In this document: piece after piece, positions 46,214 to 56,340 of the stretch
Layout: the number at the start of each line of letters is the position of its first letter
Position numbering within the stretch: position 1 is the first letter of the stretch
Assembly (NCBI GenBank): GCA_963920525.1
Contig: OY986435.1
Coordinates: 258,741,462-258,805,461 of the forward strand
DNA: 64,000 nt
Source of the DNA: Dichetophora obliterata
Lineage: Eukaryota; Arthropoda; Insecta; Diptera; Sciomyzidae
Reading direction: 5' to 3'
Made by a program: the position numbers and the translations under genes
The notes under the pieces: model-generated
Seen by the model: only the letters and a program-made list of their open reading frames with translations
Told to the model about the DNA's origin: nothing
Databases searched by the model: none

Positions 46214-46545
46214 CGGCGACCGTAGTCTAGTGGGTAGAGTGCGTGGTTCCTAAGCTAAATAACCGCGGTAGCCCGGGTTCAATTCCAGCTCAGACAGAAA
46301 AGTTTTTTCAATTGAATTAATTTTTCCGTTCAGTCGTCACCTCTCTGCAGACAATGGCAAACCTCAGAGAGTAAAAATTGCCATGTAAAGCTTCTGGAGA
46401 ACATAAGCCGTTCGGAGTCGGCATAAAACACGTAGGTCCAGTTCTCGGTCATTTGTGATCAAACATTTAACAACACGCACAACACAATTGATCAATAGAA
46501 GCTAGGTCAAAGTTCTTCCAAGTGCTGAAATGGCCAGTTTATTTG
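46214..46545 (+). mobile_element. tRNA-derived SINE, family A, copy 3 (first of tandem trio)
   Basis: Complete head (GTAGTCTAGTGGGTAGAG, box B GGGTTCAATTCCAG) and body to TGGCCAGTTTATTTG. It is preceded by TATATATAGCCG, which recurs after it. Confidence 0.88.
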
Positions 46546-46562
46546 TATATATAGCCGAGTGT

Positions 46563-46893
46563 GGCGGCCGTAGCCTTGCAGGTAGAGAGAGTGCGTGGCT
46601 CCTAAGCTAAAGAACCGCGGTAGCCCGGGTTCAAATCCAGCTTAGACAGAAAGTTTTTTTTCACTGAATTAATTTTTCGGTTCGGTCATCACCTCTCTGC
46701 AGACAATGGCAAACCTCAGAGAGTAAAAATTGCCATGTAAAGCTTCTTGAGAACATAAGCCGTTCGGAGTCGGCGTAAAACACGTAGGTCCAGTTCTCGA
46801 TCATTTGGGATTTAAACATTTAATAACACGCACAACACAATTGATCAATAGAAGCTAGGTCAAAGTCCTTCCAAGGGCTACAATGGCCAGTTT
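46563..46893 (+). mobile_element. tRNA-derived SINE, family A, copy 4 (second of tandem trio)
   Basis: The head carries GTAGCCTTGCAGGTAGAGAG with a 4-base AGAG duplication, and box B GGGTTCAAATCCAGC. The full body follows. It is flanked by TATATATAGCCGA copies at 46545-46558 and near 46905. Confidence 0.86.
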
Positions 46894-46921
46894 ATATTAT
46901 ATTTTATATATAGCCGAATGC

Positions 46922-47090
46922 TGGCCGTGGTATACTGTTAAAGTGGGTGGCCCGTATATTAAGGAACAGGCATAAAAGCCGTTGATCCAGTTCTCGATCA
47001 ATTGTTTTTAAACATTACTAACACGCATAACACAAGTGATAATAAGAAGCTCGGTCAAAGTCTTTTCAAAAGTTCAAATGGCCAATTCGT
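46922..47090 (+). mobile_element. tRNA-derived SINE, family A, copy 5 (third, deleted)
   Basis: Only a worn head (GGCCGTGGTATACTGTTAAAG) and the distal body (GTTGATCCAGTTCTCGATC to CAAATGGCCAATTCG) remain. Box B and about 150 bp are gone. This is the oldest-looking of the trio. Confidence 0.75.
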
Positions 47091-47095
47091 TTTTC

Positions 47096-48994
47096 ATTGG
47101 TACCCAGCAGTTATTTTGGAGTCAATTGAAAAAACCATCCAATTCATTTTTAGCGCAATTTCTACTTGCTATGACATAGTACAAAAACTTTCAGAGTAGA
47201 ATAGTTTACTTTAATTTAATTTTGTTTTCTTGTCTAAATTTTTAGTGACAAAAATAAATGATTATTTGTGAACACGTTTTGTAGCAATTTTTTTGATTTT
47301 CAAACTTATGGAGGAAGGTTAATTTAAAGAATTCAACAGAGGTCAGTTTTTGCATTATATATTAAAAAATAACTACATTAAATAAAAAAAATGCATCATC
47401 TTATACTTGATGCACTTCTATTCGTAATACATGCTAGAGATAAGAAATGAACGCCTCTAATGTTTGAATACTTTAAAACCACTTTAATATCTACTTTAAC
47501 ACTTTAGCAAAAAGTACCGGTTTGGAAATGTTCATAATGGAACTAGTTCAAATGTAGGGTAAAAAGTAATTTTTTTGGGTACATTTTTCTTTTCCTATGA
47601 CATCAGCACGTAAAAAGCGTCAATTCGATTAATGTAAAAGAGTATTGAAGAGGGATCAGTACTAGTCCTTTTTAGAACTAGCTCAGAACTATATAAAAAT
47701 TGTGAAGTGTTACGCGTTATTCTTTTTATGTCAAAACTTGAATTCGCGTTTGAAAAAGTAAGGACTCGCGATTAAAATTTATTTTTCGGTCCTGCCTAAT
47801 TCGTTGCCGGCGAAGTTCGCCAACGGCGCTATTTAAAATATATCTTTTTTATGCCGTTCACTTAAAAAAGTGAAGAGGATAAAAAGTTTAATTAATTAGA
47901 GTTGTCAGCTGTTGTAAGCTTAAAACTTAATGGACTTTATTACAATTTTGTTCGTCCTTATATAGTATGTGTAGCGGTATTTTGTTTTGGAATTAATTTA
48001 CAATTTGTTTTTGTACTTAGACTAGTAAAATGTAAACAATAATCATATATATAATAGAAAAAAGTAGAAATATTATAATGCATGTTTATATTTAGTAATA
48101 GTAGTATAATTTGTGTGAGTGAGTAGACTAAGATTACTGAACAAGTTAACATAATCATATGATTCTTTATTTGTGAAGGAATAAAAGTAGAATATAATAT
48201 CATATGTTTTGTAATCAGCAATATTAAGTGCACGTGTGTGATTGAGATAGATGCTAGTATTTAAAATAAACATATGTTTTGCATGTTAGTCGTTTCGACT
48301 AACACTGCTCAATTTTTTGCTTACAGCCTTTTTTTCTCTCATCTGATCGTGTTCTCTATCCATATCGTAGTGGCACAGTAATTGTTAAGCTGCTCTTGTT
48401 GCGTTCGGATGTATTTGCCTTTTTTATGGGATGGGGTGAATCTTTTTATAAATGTACTATAAGTCGAAACGACTGACATTGGCTTTAACGTAACTTTTTA
48501 TACCTCCACGCCTATTGCGTAAGGGGCATATTAACTTTGTTACTCCGTTCGTAACGCTCATAAGAGATATTTTTTTGATCAGCATCACCTCCTGAATCGA
48601 TTAAGTCATATCCGTCTGTCCGTCTATTGATCTGTCTGTCGACACGATTACAGCCACAGTTTTTAAGCTATCATAATAAATCAAAGAGGAATGCTTATAT
48701 TAAAAAAACGAAGATAAAATTCGGGAATGAGCAGAATCGGATGAACACCACGCCTACCTCCCATAAGAAGTGGCTTTATCAAAACTGTATCTCTTAAAAT
48801 GCCACAAAAATAAACTTGGAATTTTGCACATTAGCTTTGGAGTGAAATATTCACCACATATTTGAAATTTGTCAAAATTTTACACATAATTTTAACCTTA
48901 TGTACAGGATGAACTCTGAGTTTAAAATTTTGTATATTTGGATGAAAACCACGCCCCCTAAAAGAGGTGTCATCAACATTATACAACATTGACA
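47096..48994. other. Non-coding, with palindromes and a dispersed repeat
   Basis: No gene is supported. A 21-bp palindrome lies at 48284-48304, with partial copies at 48473-48489 and 49443-49463. From 48500 to 48990 the text (GTCTGTCCGTCTATTGATCTG; ACCACGCCCCC) resembles dispersed repeats common in fly genomes. Confidence 0.45.
48284..48304. repeat. 21-bp palindrome (9-bp arms TGTTAGTCG / CGACTAACA)
   Basis: Perfect arms around TTT. Related motifs GTCGAAACGACTGACATTGG (48473) and CCGAATCGACTAACATTGG (49445) share a downstream TTTAACGT/TATAACGT context, so all three probably descend from one repeat. Confidence 0.6.
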
Positions 48995-49583
48995 AATTCG
49001 TATATACCAAAATACGGATGTGGGGGTATTTTAAATTCGGTTCAGTCGAAGTTAATTCCTTTATTGTAGGAATTAAGTGTTTTGGTTATAAGTTTTTTAT
49101 AGTGGTGCAGCGAATTATGTCTCTTGTGTTAAACAATTGATTTAAACTTTTTTATTTTAATAATAATAAATAAAGCTTTATTCGTATAGTGATAGAAGAG
49201 CCTTTTAAGTTTTTTATGTTTATTTACTATTTTTTTTTTTAATAATCTTATGTGGTATATCTCAAACTGATAAAATAAATAGCTTATAAAAAAATGTAAA
49301 AAATAAAAAAAACAAATTTTAATATTGCCAATATTAATTTTTTTCTTATTTCTAGTAGAATATACATAGGTGTTCCATTTTCAACAGATTTTTATGTATT
49401 TTATGCACTAACAGCTCCTCTAAAACGAGTTTTGGAGCGTGTTAGCCGAATCGACTAACATTGGTTATAACGTATTAGAAATATGATTGGTTATCCAGGG
49501 TTAATATGTGTTTATTTGTTTTTTTCTATTATAAAATTGTTTACTGCTATTTAAGTAGTTAACAAATATGAGGGTATACGACA
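48995..49583 (-). other. Candidate 3' LTR with polypurine tract
   Basis: On the minus strand a purine tract AAGGTGAGGG (49593-49584) is followed directly by TGTCGTATACCC at 49583. A matching inverted end, GGTATATACGAAT, occurs at about 49008-48995. Between them lie a TATA-like CTATAAAAAAC (near 49100) and AATAAA (near 49060) in the expected U3-R order. Only one copy is seen, so the LTR call rests on these signals. Confidence 0.4.
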
Positions 49584-49804
49584 CCCTCACCTTAAAGATA
49601 AAAATTATTTTGAAATTTATGAAAAATAATTTTTTTTTGTGTCTTAGCTCATACAATATCTTTATATAATTAATTTATGTTTTCAAAATTTTAAATTTTA
49701 AACAAAAAGACTTAAGTTGTTTCATGAATATTTTTTTAACATGTTATTGCAATATTGTTTTAGTTTTTCATTAAAATTAATTATTGAATTTACTCCTTTT
49801 TGAT

Positions 49805-50786
49805 TTACAATTTCATATGGACCCATATAAGGAGATTGATTTTTTCTTCTTTCATCCTTTTTATTAAAACTTTATCACCTATATTTAAATTTAACGGATC
49901 CGTATTCTTATTTTTTTCTAATCTATTTATTTTTGCAAGATTTATTAATTCTTTTGCTTTTTGATAGGAGAAATGTAGTCTATGTTTTAATTCTTGAGCA
50001 TAATTGTCTATATTATAGAATTTTGCCATTAAAGAGTTATCGTTTGGTAAATTTACTAGTTTGCCAAAAACCAATTCAAAATGTTTATAGCTTGTATCAA
50101 TATGAGGTGTTGTATTGTATGCAAAAGTGAAGATCCATTGGTCCCATTCGTCATCTTTACATAAATTTAATAAGTATTCATTCAACACTTTATGGTTTCT
50201 TTCGATGGAGCCTAGTATCTCATGATGATATGGAGTACTAAATATTTGTTTAAAGTTCAAATATAAATTCATTGGTAAACTTTGTACCTCTATCTGATTT
50301 TAAAATTTTGAGTTTAAAATTTTGGCTACTGTCTTTGCATCTTTAGTATCCTATTACATATTTTGTCAAGTCAGACTGCAGAGTGAGAATATATCTATAC
50401 TTTTTCGACAGTCGTAAATTACCTACTGTATCTATGGATACAACTTCGAAACTTGTTCCTGGTGTGTCTGTCATTGTTAATTTTTCTTTTGTATGTTTTG
50501 TTTGTTTATTTATTTGGCATTGCTTGCAATTATTTATATAATTTTTTTCTCATTTTGTTCATATTTTTCCATATGTATTTTTTTTTTAATTTAAAACTGT
50601 TTTTCTTATACCCATATGACCTCCATGAGTCGAATTATGGTATTCTTCGATGATTTTACTTTGTGTTTCCTTGTCAACTGATCTTTTTGGTTCTTCATAT
50701 ATTAAAATTTTTAAATCTTCTTTATTTTGTTTTAAATTGTTAAATATTTCTTTAAATTTATCGAGTGCAATCGTTTTAAATATATA
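49805..50786 (-). pseudogene. Integrase of the gypsy-type element
   Basis: The first part (50786-50500) reads EEYHNSTHGGHMGIRKT, a stop, then NCKQCQINKQTKHT. This is the HHCC zinc finger of retroviral-type integrases, followed by SFEVVSIDTVG with the first core aspartate. The distal frame (50272-49805) has STPYHHEILGSIERNHKVLN, with the catalytic glutamate in the GSIERNH setting, and FAYNTTPHIDT, then a basic C-terminal domain (IGDKVLIKRM). Several stops and frame changes lie between. Integrase would insert the cDNA; this copy cannot. Confidence 0.8.
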
Positions 50787-52072
50787 TTGGGGGTTGGAAT
50801 TAATTTTAAAGGTTTTTTTTCGGTTTTTGAGCATTTATTTAGAAACAACGGTACAATGTATGTTATTCAAAGTATTGTCCATCGTTAGCTACAACATTTT
50901 CCCATCTTTCTGGCAGCATATGGATTCCGCGCCGGAAGAACGATTCGTCTTTTGAGGCAATCCACGAATCGACCCATTTTTTGGTATCCTCGTAAGAAGT
51001 GAAGCGCTGCTCAGCCAAGCCATGCGTCATCGATCTGAATAGGTGGTAGTCGGAAGGGGCTATGTCTGGGCTATAAGGCGGGTGGGGTAGCACATCCCAA
51101 TTCAGCGCCTCCAACGTTTCCTTGACGGTTCTTGCAACATGTGGCCGTGCGTTGCCATGTTGAAAAACCACTTTGTCGTGTCTTTTGGCATACTCCGGCC
51201 GTTTAACCTTTAATGCTCGGCTCAATTGCATCAATTGTTGTTGGTTGCGTTCCCCAGTGATGGTTTCGTTAGGTTTTAGCAGCTCATAGTACACGACACC
51301 CTTCTGATCCCACCAAATACACAGCATAAGCTTGGCGCCATGAATATTCGGCTTGGCCCTCGATGTTGATGCATGGCCGGGTGGTCCCCACGATTTTTTT
51401 CACTTAGGATTATCGTAATGGATCCACTTTTCATCGCCAGTGACAATACGATGCAAAAACTCTTCCTTTTATGCCGTTGAAGCAGTTGTTCGCACATGCA
51501 AAATCGCCGTTCAACGTCTCTCGGCTTCAACTGGTACGGCACCCAATTTCCTTGCTTTTGAATCATTCCCATGGCCTTCAAGCGTTTGCCGACCGTTGAT
51601 AAGTCGACTCCCAATGATTCTGACAATTCTTGAAGGGTTTGACACTGGTCTTCATCGAGCAAAGCCTCCAATTCCTCATCTTCAAACTTTTTCGGCTGGC
51701 CCGGACGCTCTTTGTCTTCCGTATCAAAATCACCACTTTTAAACCGACGGAACCAGTACTCACAAGTAGAAATCGATGGAGCATAGTCCCCGTAAGCCTC
51801 AGTAAGCGTGCGTTGTGCTTCAACCGCTTTTTTCTTCAAATGGAAGCACAAAAGTAAACCTTCCCGCAAATTGCGTTTTGTTGGAACGAAAGTCGACATG
51901 TTCACAGAGAAAAAAATATATGTTGTTTACACTTCAGTGGAATGACACATACTGAAAAATGAAGCTTAGACAATGTGCTTTGAAATTAATATAGTCACAG
52001 GTGTGCCCGATGCGATCTATTGATAGTTACGCCATCTCTTAGAAAACCTTTAAAACTAATTCCAACCCCCAA
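50787..52072 (-). mobile_element. mariner (DD34D), full length 1.29 kb
   Basis: Terminal repeats TTGGGGGTTGGAATTA (50787) and its complement ending 52072 are flanked by TA (50785-50786 and 52073-52074). The length is that of a full mariner. It sits between the RNase H end and the integrase of the gypsy-type element and splits that reading frame. Confidence 0.92.
50863..51905 (-). pseudogene. mariner transposase with mutated catalytic aspartate
   Basis: The frame begins MNMSTFVPTKRNLREG; mariner proteins usually start at the second methionine, 51899. It runs through the helix-turn-helix domain (FKSGDFDTEDKERPGQPKKF). A one-base deletion near 51467 shifts the frame ahead of the first catalytic aspartate (TGDEKW, readable in the next frame), followed there by an in-frame TGA. 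The second half has MLCIWWDQKGVVYYELL, VVFQHGNARPHVAR and PPYSPDIAPSDYHLF, ending DGQYFE at 50863. The second catalytic aspartate, normally HDN, is glycine (HGN, codon GGC). The third aspartate of DD34D is present. The closest subgroup from memory is the mellifera/capitata type. Dead through three independent lesions. Confidence 0.9.
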
Positions 52073-52494
52073 TAATCATTCTTGTAGCTAGCTCTTTTAT
52101 ATTGAAATTATGCATTTCCGATGACCGTTTCTCCAAAGTCAGCGGTGTGAACAGTGGATTTTCGCTGCATCTTGCAATAACTTCCTCATTATTTACAATT
52201 ATTTGGGATCTTTGAAAATTTTTCTTTGTTATTAATTTTAACTTTTTTATTCCTTTCGTATCTGATACAGATGTACATTCCCAAGCAAAAAGTTGTTTCG
52301 CTGGAAGCACATTTTTTATTGTAAGTCTGTGTTTTCTGTGTGTTTATCTTTATTCATACTTCTTGTAATGGCTGGTATATTCTGTTTGCCATCCTCCATT
52401 CCGGTTGGAATCATAGCTTTTAGGGAGTCGCTATATAAAATTATTCTTGACAAGGCGTCGGCATTGGTATTCATTCTACCTTTTTTGTAAATAA
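52073..52494 (-). pseudogene. End of RNase H and linker of the gypsy-type polyprotein
   Basis: The minus frame reads KKGRMNTNADALSRI, the conserved end of Ty3/gypsy RNase H (GxxNxxADALSR). It continues SDSLKAMIPTGMEDG and, after a stop, FQRSQIIVNNEEVIARCS and MHNFNIKELATRMII up to the mariner insertion. The segment before NADALSR is missing, lost at the 52495-54232 insertion. Confidence 0.7.
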
Positions 52495-54232
52495 CTAGCT
52501 GAACCCGGTGTGCTTTGCTAACCCCCTCGTTATAAAATAAAATTAAAAGTATTTATATATTTACAAAAATTTATTCATTTAATTTAAATTTAATTATTGC
52601 AATGCTTCTCCCTTTTTTTGTTGTAAACCAATGAGAATTCAGCACTGATCTGCACTGAACTGCATATAATTTGCTTCATGCTCCCCCTTTTTATTTTTAG
52701 ACCAATCAAAAAGCAGCAATTACACAATCAGCTGTTTCGCAGTCAGTTGTGGGAGAATGAAAATGGGGCTATCCCACTCTCTATTTTAATTAACACGTAT
52801 TACAAAATCAGCTGTTTTGCAGACAGTTGTGGGAGAAAGAGAATGGGGCTACCCCACTATTTTAATTAATATGTATTTTATATTTTAAGTAAAGCCGTTA
52901 ATAAACGTAGTAAAAAAGTAGGCGCAGAAGTGTGCATTGTCGAAAAATATTATCATGTAATAAGTATTCCTGAGTCAAAGTTGCACGCTGTGAAAATTTA
53001 AGATCGGTTAACAGGTCCAGCCTCCAATATTCGCAATCAAAGGGGCCGTGCTCCGCCCACTTTTCTTTTGGCACGTATTTCTATTCATGCCAATACCATA
53101 TATAGCAAATACTGCCGCCGTTGGTCAAAAAATGTCCAAGATATGACGATTTTAAATTTTGGGTTATATGGGCGAGGCCACGCCCCTTTATCCTCTCACA
53201 ACTTTATATAGTCAAGAATTTATTATTTCGTAATAATATCCTATTGTGAAAATTTAATGACGATCGGTCCAGTAGTTAAGACTATATTACGATTTTTAAT
53301 TGTCCTAAAAAGGGTCGTGGTACCACCCACTTTTCTCCTGGTACGTATTCCCAATAATGCCAATACCATATGTACCAAATATCATCGACGTTGGTTAAGA
53401 AATGTCCAAAATATGGCGATTTAAATTTTTGGGTAATATGGGCGGTGCCACGCCCCGTTGTCCAATAACAACTTCGTATAGCCTATTTTTCTTTCCAGAG
53501 TCATAGTAACATGCTGTGAAAGTTTCAGGGAGATCGGTCAAAGGGTTTGGCCTCCTATAAAGCACAAACAAACAAACAGACAGACCGACATTCATTTTTA
53601 TATATATAAAAATTGAAAGCAGATTAATTATAATTAAAGTAAAATGGGGCGAAAAAGGGGGATTTGGGTACCTTACCTATAGATAAAAAGTATATAAAAC
53701 CTTAGGTAAATACATATTACAAAAAAAGGTGGTTTGTATAGCAAACATTGTTAGTGGTATAAGTAAGTATCTGAATTAAAAAAAGGGAGCGGTGAAGTGG
53801 GCGTGGTTCATAGTAATATGGCGACGTTAACAGTATTAAGAGAAATATACTACCAAATAAAAAATAATCCGTTGGAAGGAACAAATTTGTACAGAGAACA
53901 AAAAGTTAAAAACTTAAATATGGCGTGAAAAGGGGCGTGAAAGGGGGCGTGGCGTAAGAAATGTTTATTTCCACCTCGCCTGGAGTATAATGTGTATACA
54001 ATTTGAAGTAAATCTGTTAAAAACTATATGGGTGCAATTACATAATTTTAAAAAAGTGGGCGTAAAAGTAGGCGTGGTCGAAAAAAGTACCCTATTAATC
54101 ATGCCAGAGTCCCAACTAAATGTTGTGAAAATTTCAGGAAGATCGGTCCAGAGGTTTGGTCTCCTATAAGGTACCAACAAACAAACAAATAAACAAACAC
54201 ATTCCATTTTATATATATAGAAGAAGATATCG
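52495..54232. repeat. 1.7 kb dispersed repeat inserted in RNase H
   Basis: It starts ACTAGCTGAACCCGGTGTGC and ends ACAAACAAACAAATAAACA...TTTTATATATATAG, boundary styles common in insect dispersed repeats. Inside are two ~300-bp units (from about 52900 and 53200, each with TGGGCG..GCCACGCCCC and GATCGGTC), a partial third (53960-54200), and a 75-bp tandem duplication (CAGTTGTGGGAGAA, 52740 and 52820). It is non-coding. The element class is not recognised. Confidence 0.55.
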
Positions 54233-55490
54233 AAATCATAGTCTAAAGAAATTGATCGCCCAGTGTATGGCTAAGAGTTCTTTCTCTATTATAGGTTTAT
54301 TTAAATCGTGTTTCGCAACTGACTTGCTTGCATAGGAGAATCTAATCCAATATTGCCTTGTGACAATATTGGTCACCTTTGTTACTACCAACGGTTTATC
54401 AAAATCCGGGTATTTTGTACTTCCAGTATTACCAGTACTTCAGGTGGATTTAAAAGTTTTGTTTTTAGTGTTTCAAATGCTGTTTGGCAATTTTTATTCC
54501 AAACGAATTGGGAGTTTTTCTTAAGAAGTGAATTTAATTCTTTGGCTATATGAGCGAAATTGGGGATGAAGCGTCTGTAGTAATTTGCAAAAGCAACGAA
54601 TCTTCTGACTTCGTCTTGTTGGAATTGGATAGTTTTCTATCACTTAATTTTTAGCTGGGTCTGTTTTGACATTGGTTGTTATGAGGTGGCCAAGGCATAC
54701 TACTTCTGGATTTTAAAATTAACATTTACTTGGATTTTGTTTTATATTGAATTTCCTCATCCTTTCAAAAACTTTCGTTAAATTTTCATTGTGGTGACCT
54801 AAGCTGCAACCAAAAACAGTTAAGTCGTCAACATAAAGGAAAGCTTCTGCATTTAGACCACTTAATGCTATTGTCAACATTCGTTGGAAGCTATAAGAGG
54901 ATATTTTTAAGCCGAATGGCAAACGCTTAAACTGGAAATGTCCGTTTCCTGTCGAAAAAGAATTCAATGGTCGTGAGTCTTCGTGTACATTTATCTGGTT
55001 AAAGGAGCTGGTCATGTCTAAGGTCGAGAAGTATTTAGCTCTTCCACGTTTATCAAGAACATCTTCAATTTTTGTTAGCGAAAATTTATCATTTACAATT
55101 TTTTCATTCAGTTTCCTGAAATCAACTACAAGTCGCCATTTTCTTTTATCATTCGCTGATTTTTTTTGGTACTACCAGTAATGGTGAATTGTAGGGGCTG
55201 GTATACTGAATCTTAAATAATATTTTCTTCTAATAATTTATTAGACTGTTCGTTAATAACATTTAAATGTTCTCCAGGGATATGAAATATGCCTTGATAT
55301 TCTTTCAAAATTTTTTCAACTGAATTTTTAGCTTGCGGTTCGTTACATTCAATGTCTAAATCTGTCAAAAGTTTATTTAATTTATTGTTGTTATTTTGTG
55401 TGCTATTTTTACATGCAAAAATATTATAGTTCCAAAGCGGTTCAGTCTTTACGTCAAGTTTCTCCAATAATATTTCTTTTCATTAGTGTT
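54233..55490 (-). pseudogene. Reverse transcriptase and start of RNase H, gypsy-type
   Basis: From 55467 down the frame holds the linker (GIFHIPGEHLNVINEQSNKL). After frame changes come RKWRLVVDFRKLNEKIVND and YFSTLDMTSSFNQINVHED (first catalytic aspartate), then NGHFQFKRLPFGLKISSYSF and EAFLYVDDLTVFGCSLGHHN, the YVDD catalytic box typical of Ty3/gypsy. ELLAIHWAINFFR near 54280 is the RNase H motif around its conserved glutamate. It stops at the inserted repeat. The enzyme would copy element RNA to DNA; stops near 54718 and 55210 and several frameshifts disable it. Confidence 0.85.
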
Positions 55491-56340
55491 TAATATCTTA
55501 ATATGGGCAAATCCATTTGCTGGTACTATACTGTTGCCCAAAAATACACCATCCGTTATTTCCTTATTTAAAACTATACAGCCTTCATTTACTTTTATAT
55601 TGAAAGGTTAAATTGTTTCTGATCTGGCAGGAATAATATTTCTTTAATGAAAATCTTTTAAAATTATTAGTAAAATATATTTTTCTTAATTTATAATTAA
55701 AGTAAGTGTAAATGTTTCGAAATCTATTTTTGACATATATTTTTCTAAAATTTTTCGCCCTATGATTAAATTGATTGTGATTGGGAAATCATTTTCAACA
55801 ATATCGAAATTGTGTTTAATTATTTCTGTTTCTATAATTAAATTTTTTTATAATTAAATTTGTTGTGCCTATATATTCAATTGCTTCATTGTGTTATGCC
55901 TGTCCATTTTGAAAAATTTTTAGTACTAATGTCATTTATATTGTTTATTTTACAAATAGAGATATCAGCTCCAGTGTATATAAGAAATGTTAAATATCTA
56001 TTGTTGTTTTTACATAGCAAAGTTATGTAATTTGTTAAATTTTGCGTAATTTTGAAAATTAATTTTGGCCTCTGGAGGTAACAGTATCTGGCACCCGGCC
56101 ATGGATGTTCCCTGTACGTTATTTCTGTTTTGATTTCTATTGAAATTGTTATTGTTTTGATAGTTATTGCTTCGGTTTGAGAAGCTATTGTTTCGATTTG
56201 TATTATTGTTTGCGAAATAAGTGTTACGACTTGTAATATTGTTTGGAAAATTATTGTTTCTGTTTGTATTTTGAAAATTATTATTTCAATATGTGTTATT
56301 GTTATATATAGAATATTCGAAATTTTTATTATTTCTATAG
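55491..56340 (-). pseudogene. gag C-terminal tail and aspartyl protease, gypsy-type
   Basis: Next to the transposon insertion the minus frame is asparagine-rich (NNNFPNNITSRNTYFANNN, NNYQNNNNFNRNQNRNNVQG), a common gag tail. It then reads MAGCQILLPPEAKINFQNYA, a stop, and NNNRYLTFLIYTGADISICK. The last is the protease active site, where LIDTGA has become LIYTGA: the catalytic aspartate is tyrosine. From 55490 to 55880 only degraded frames are seen. Confidence 0.7.
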
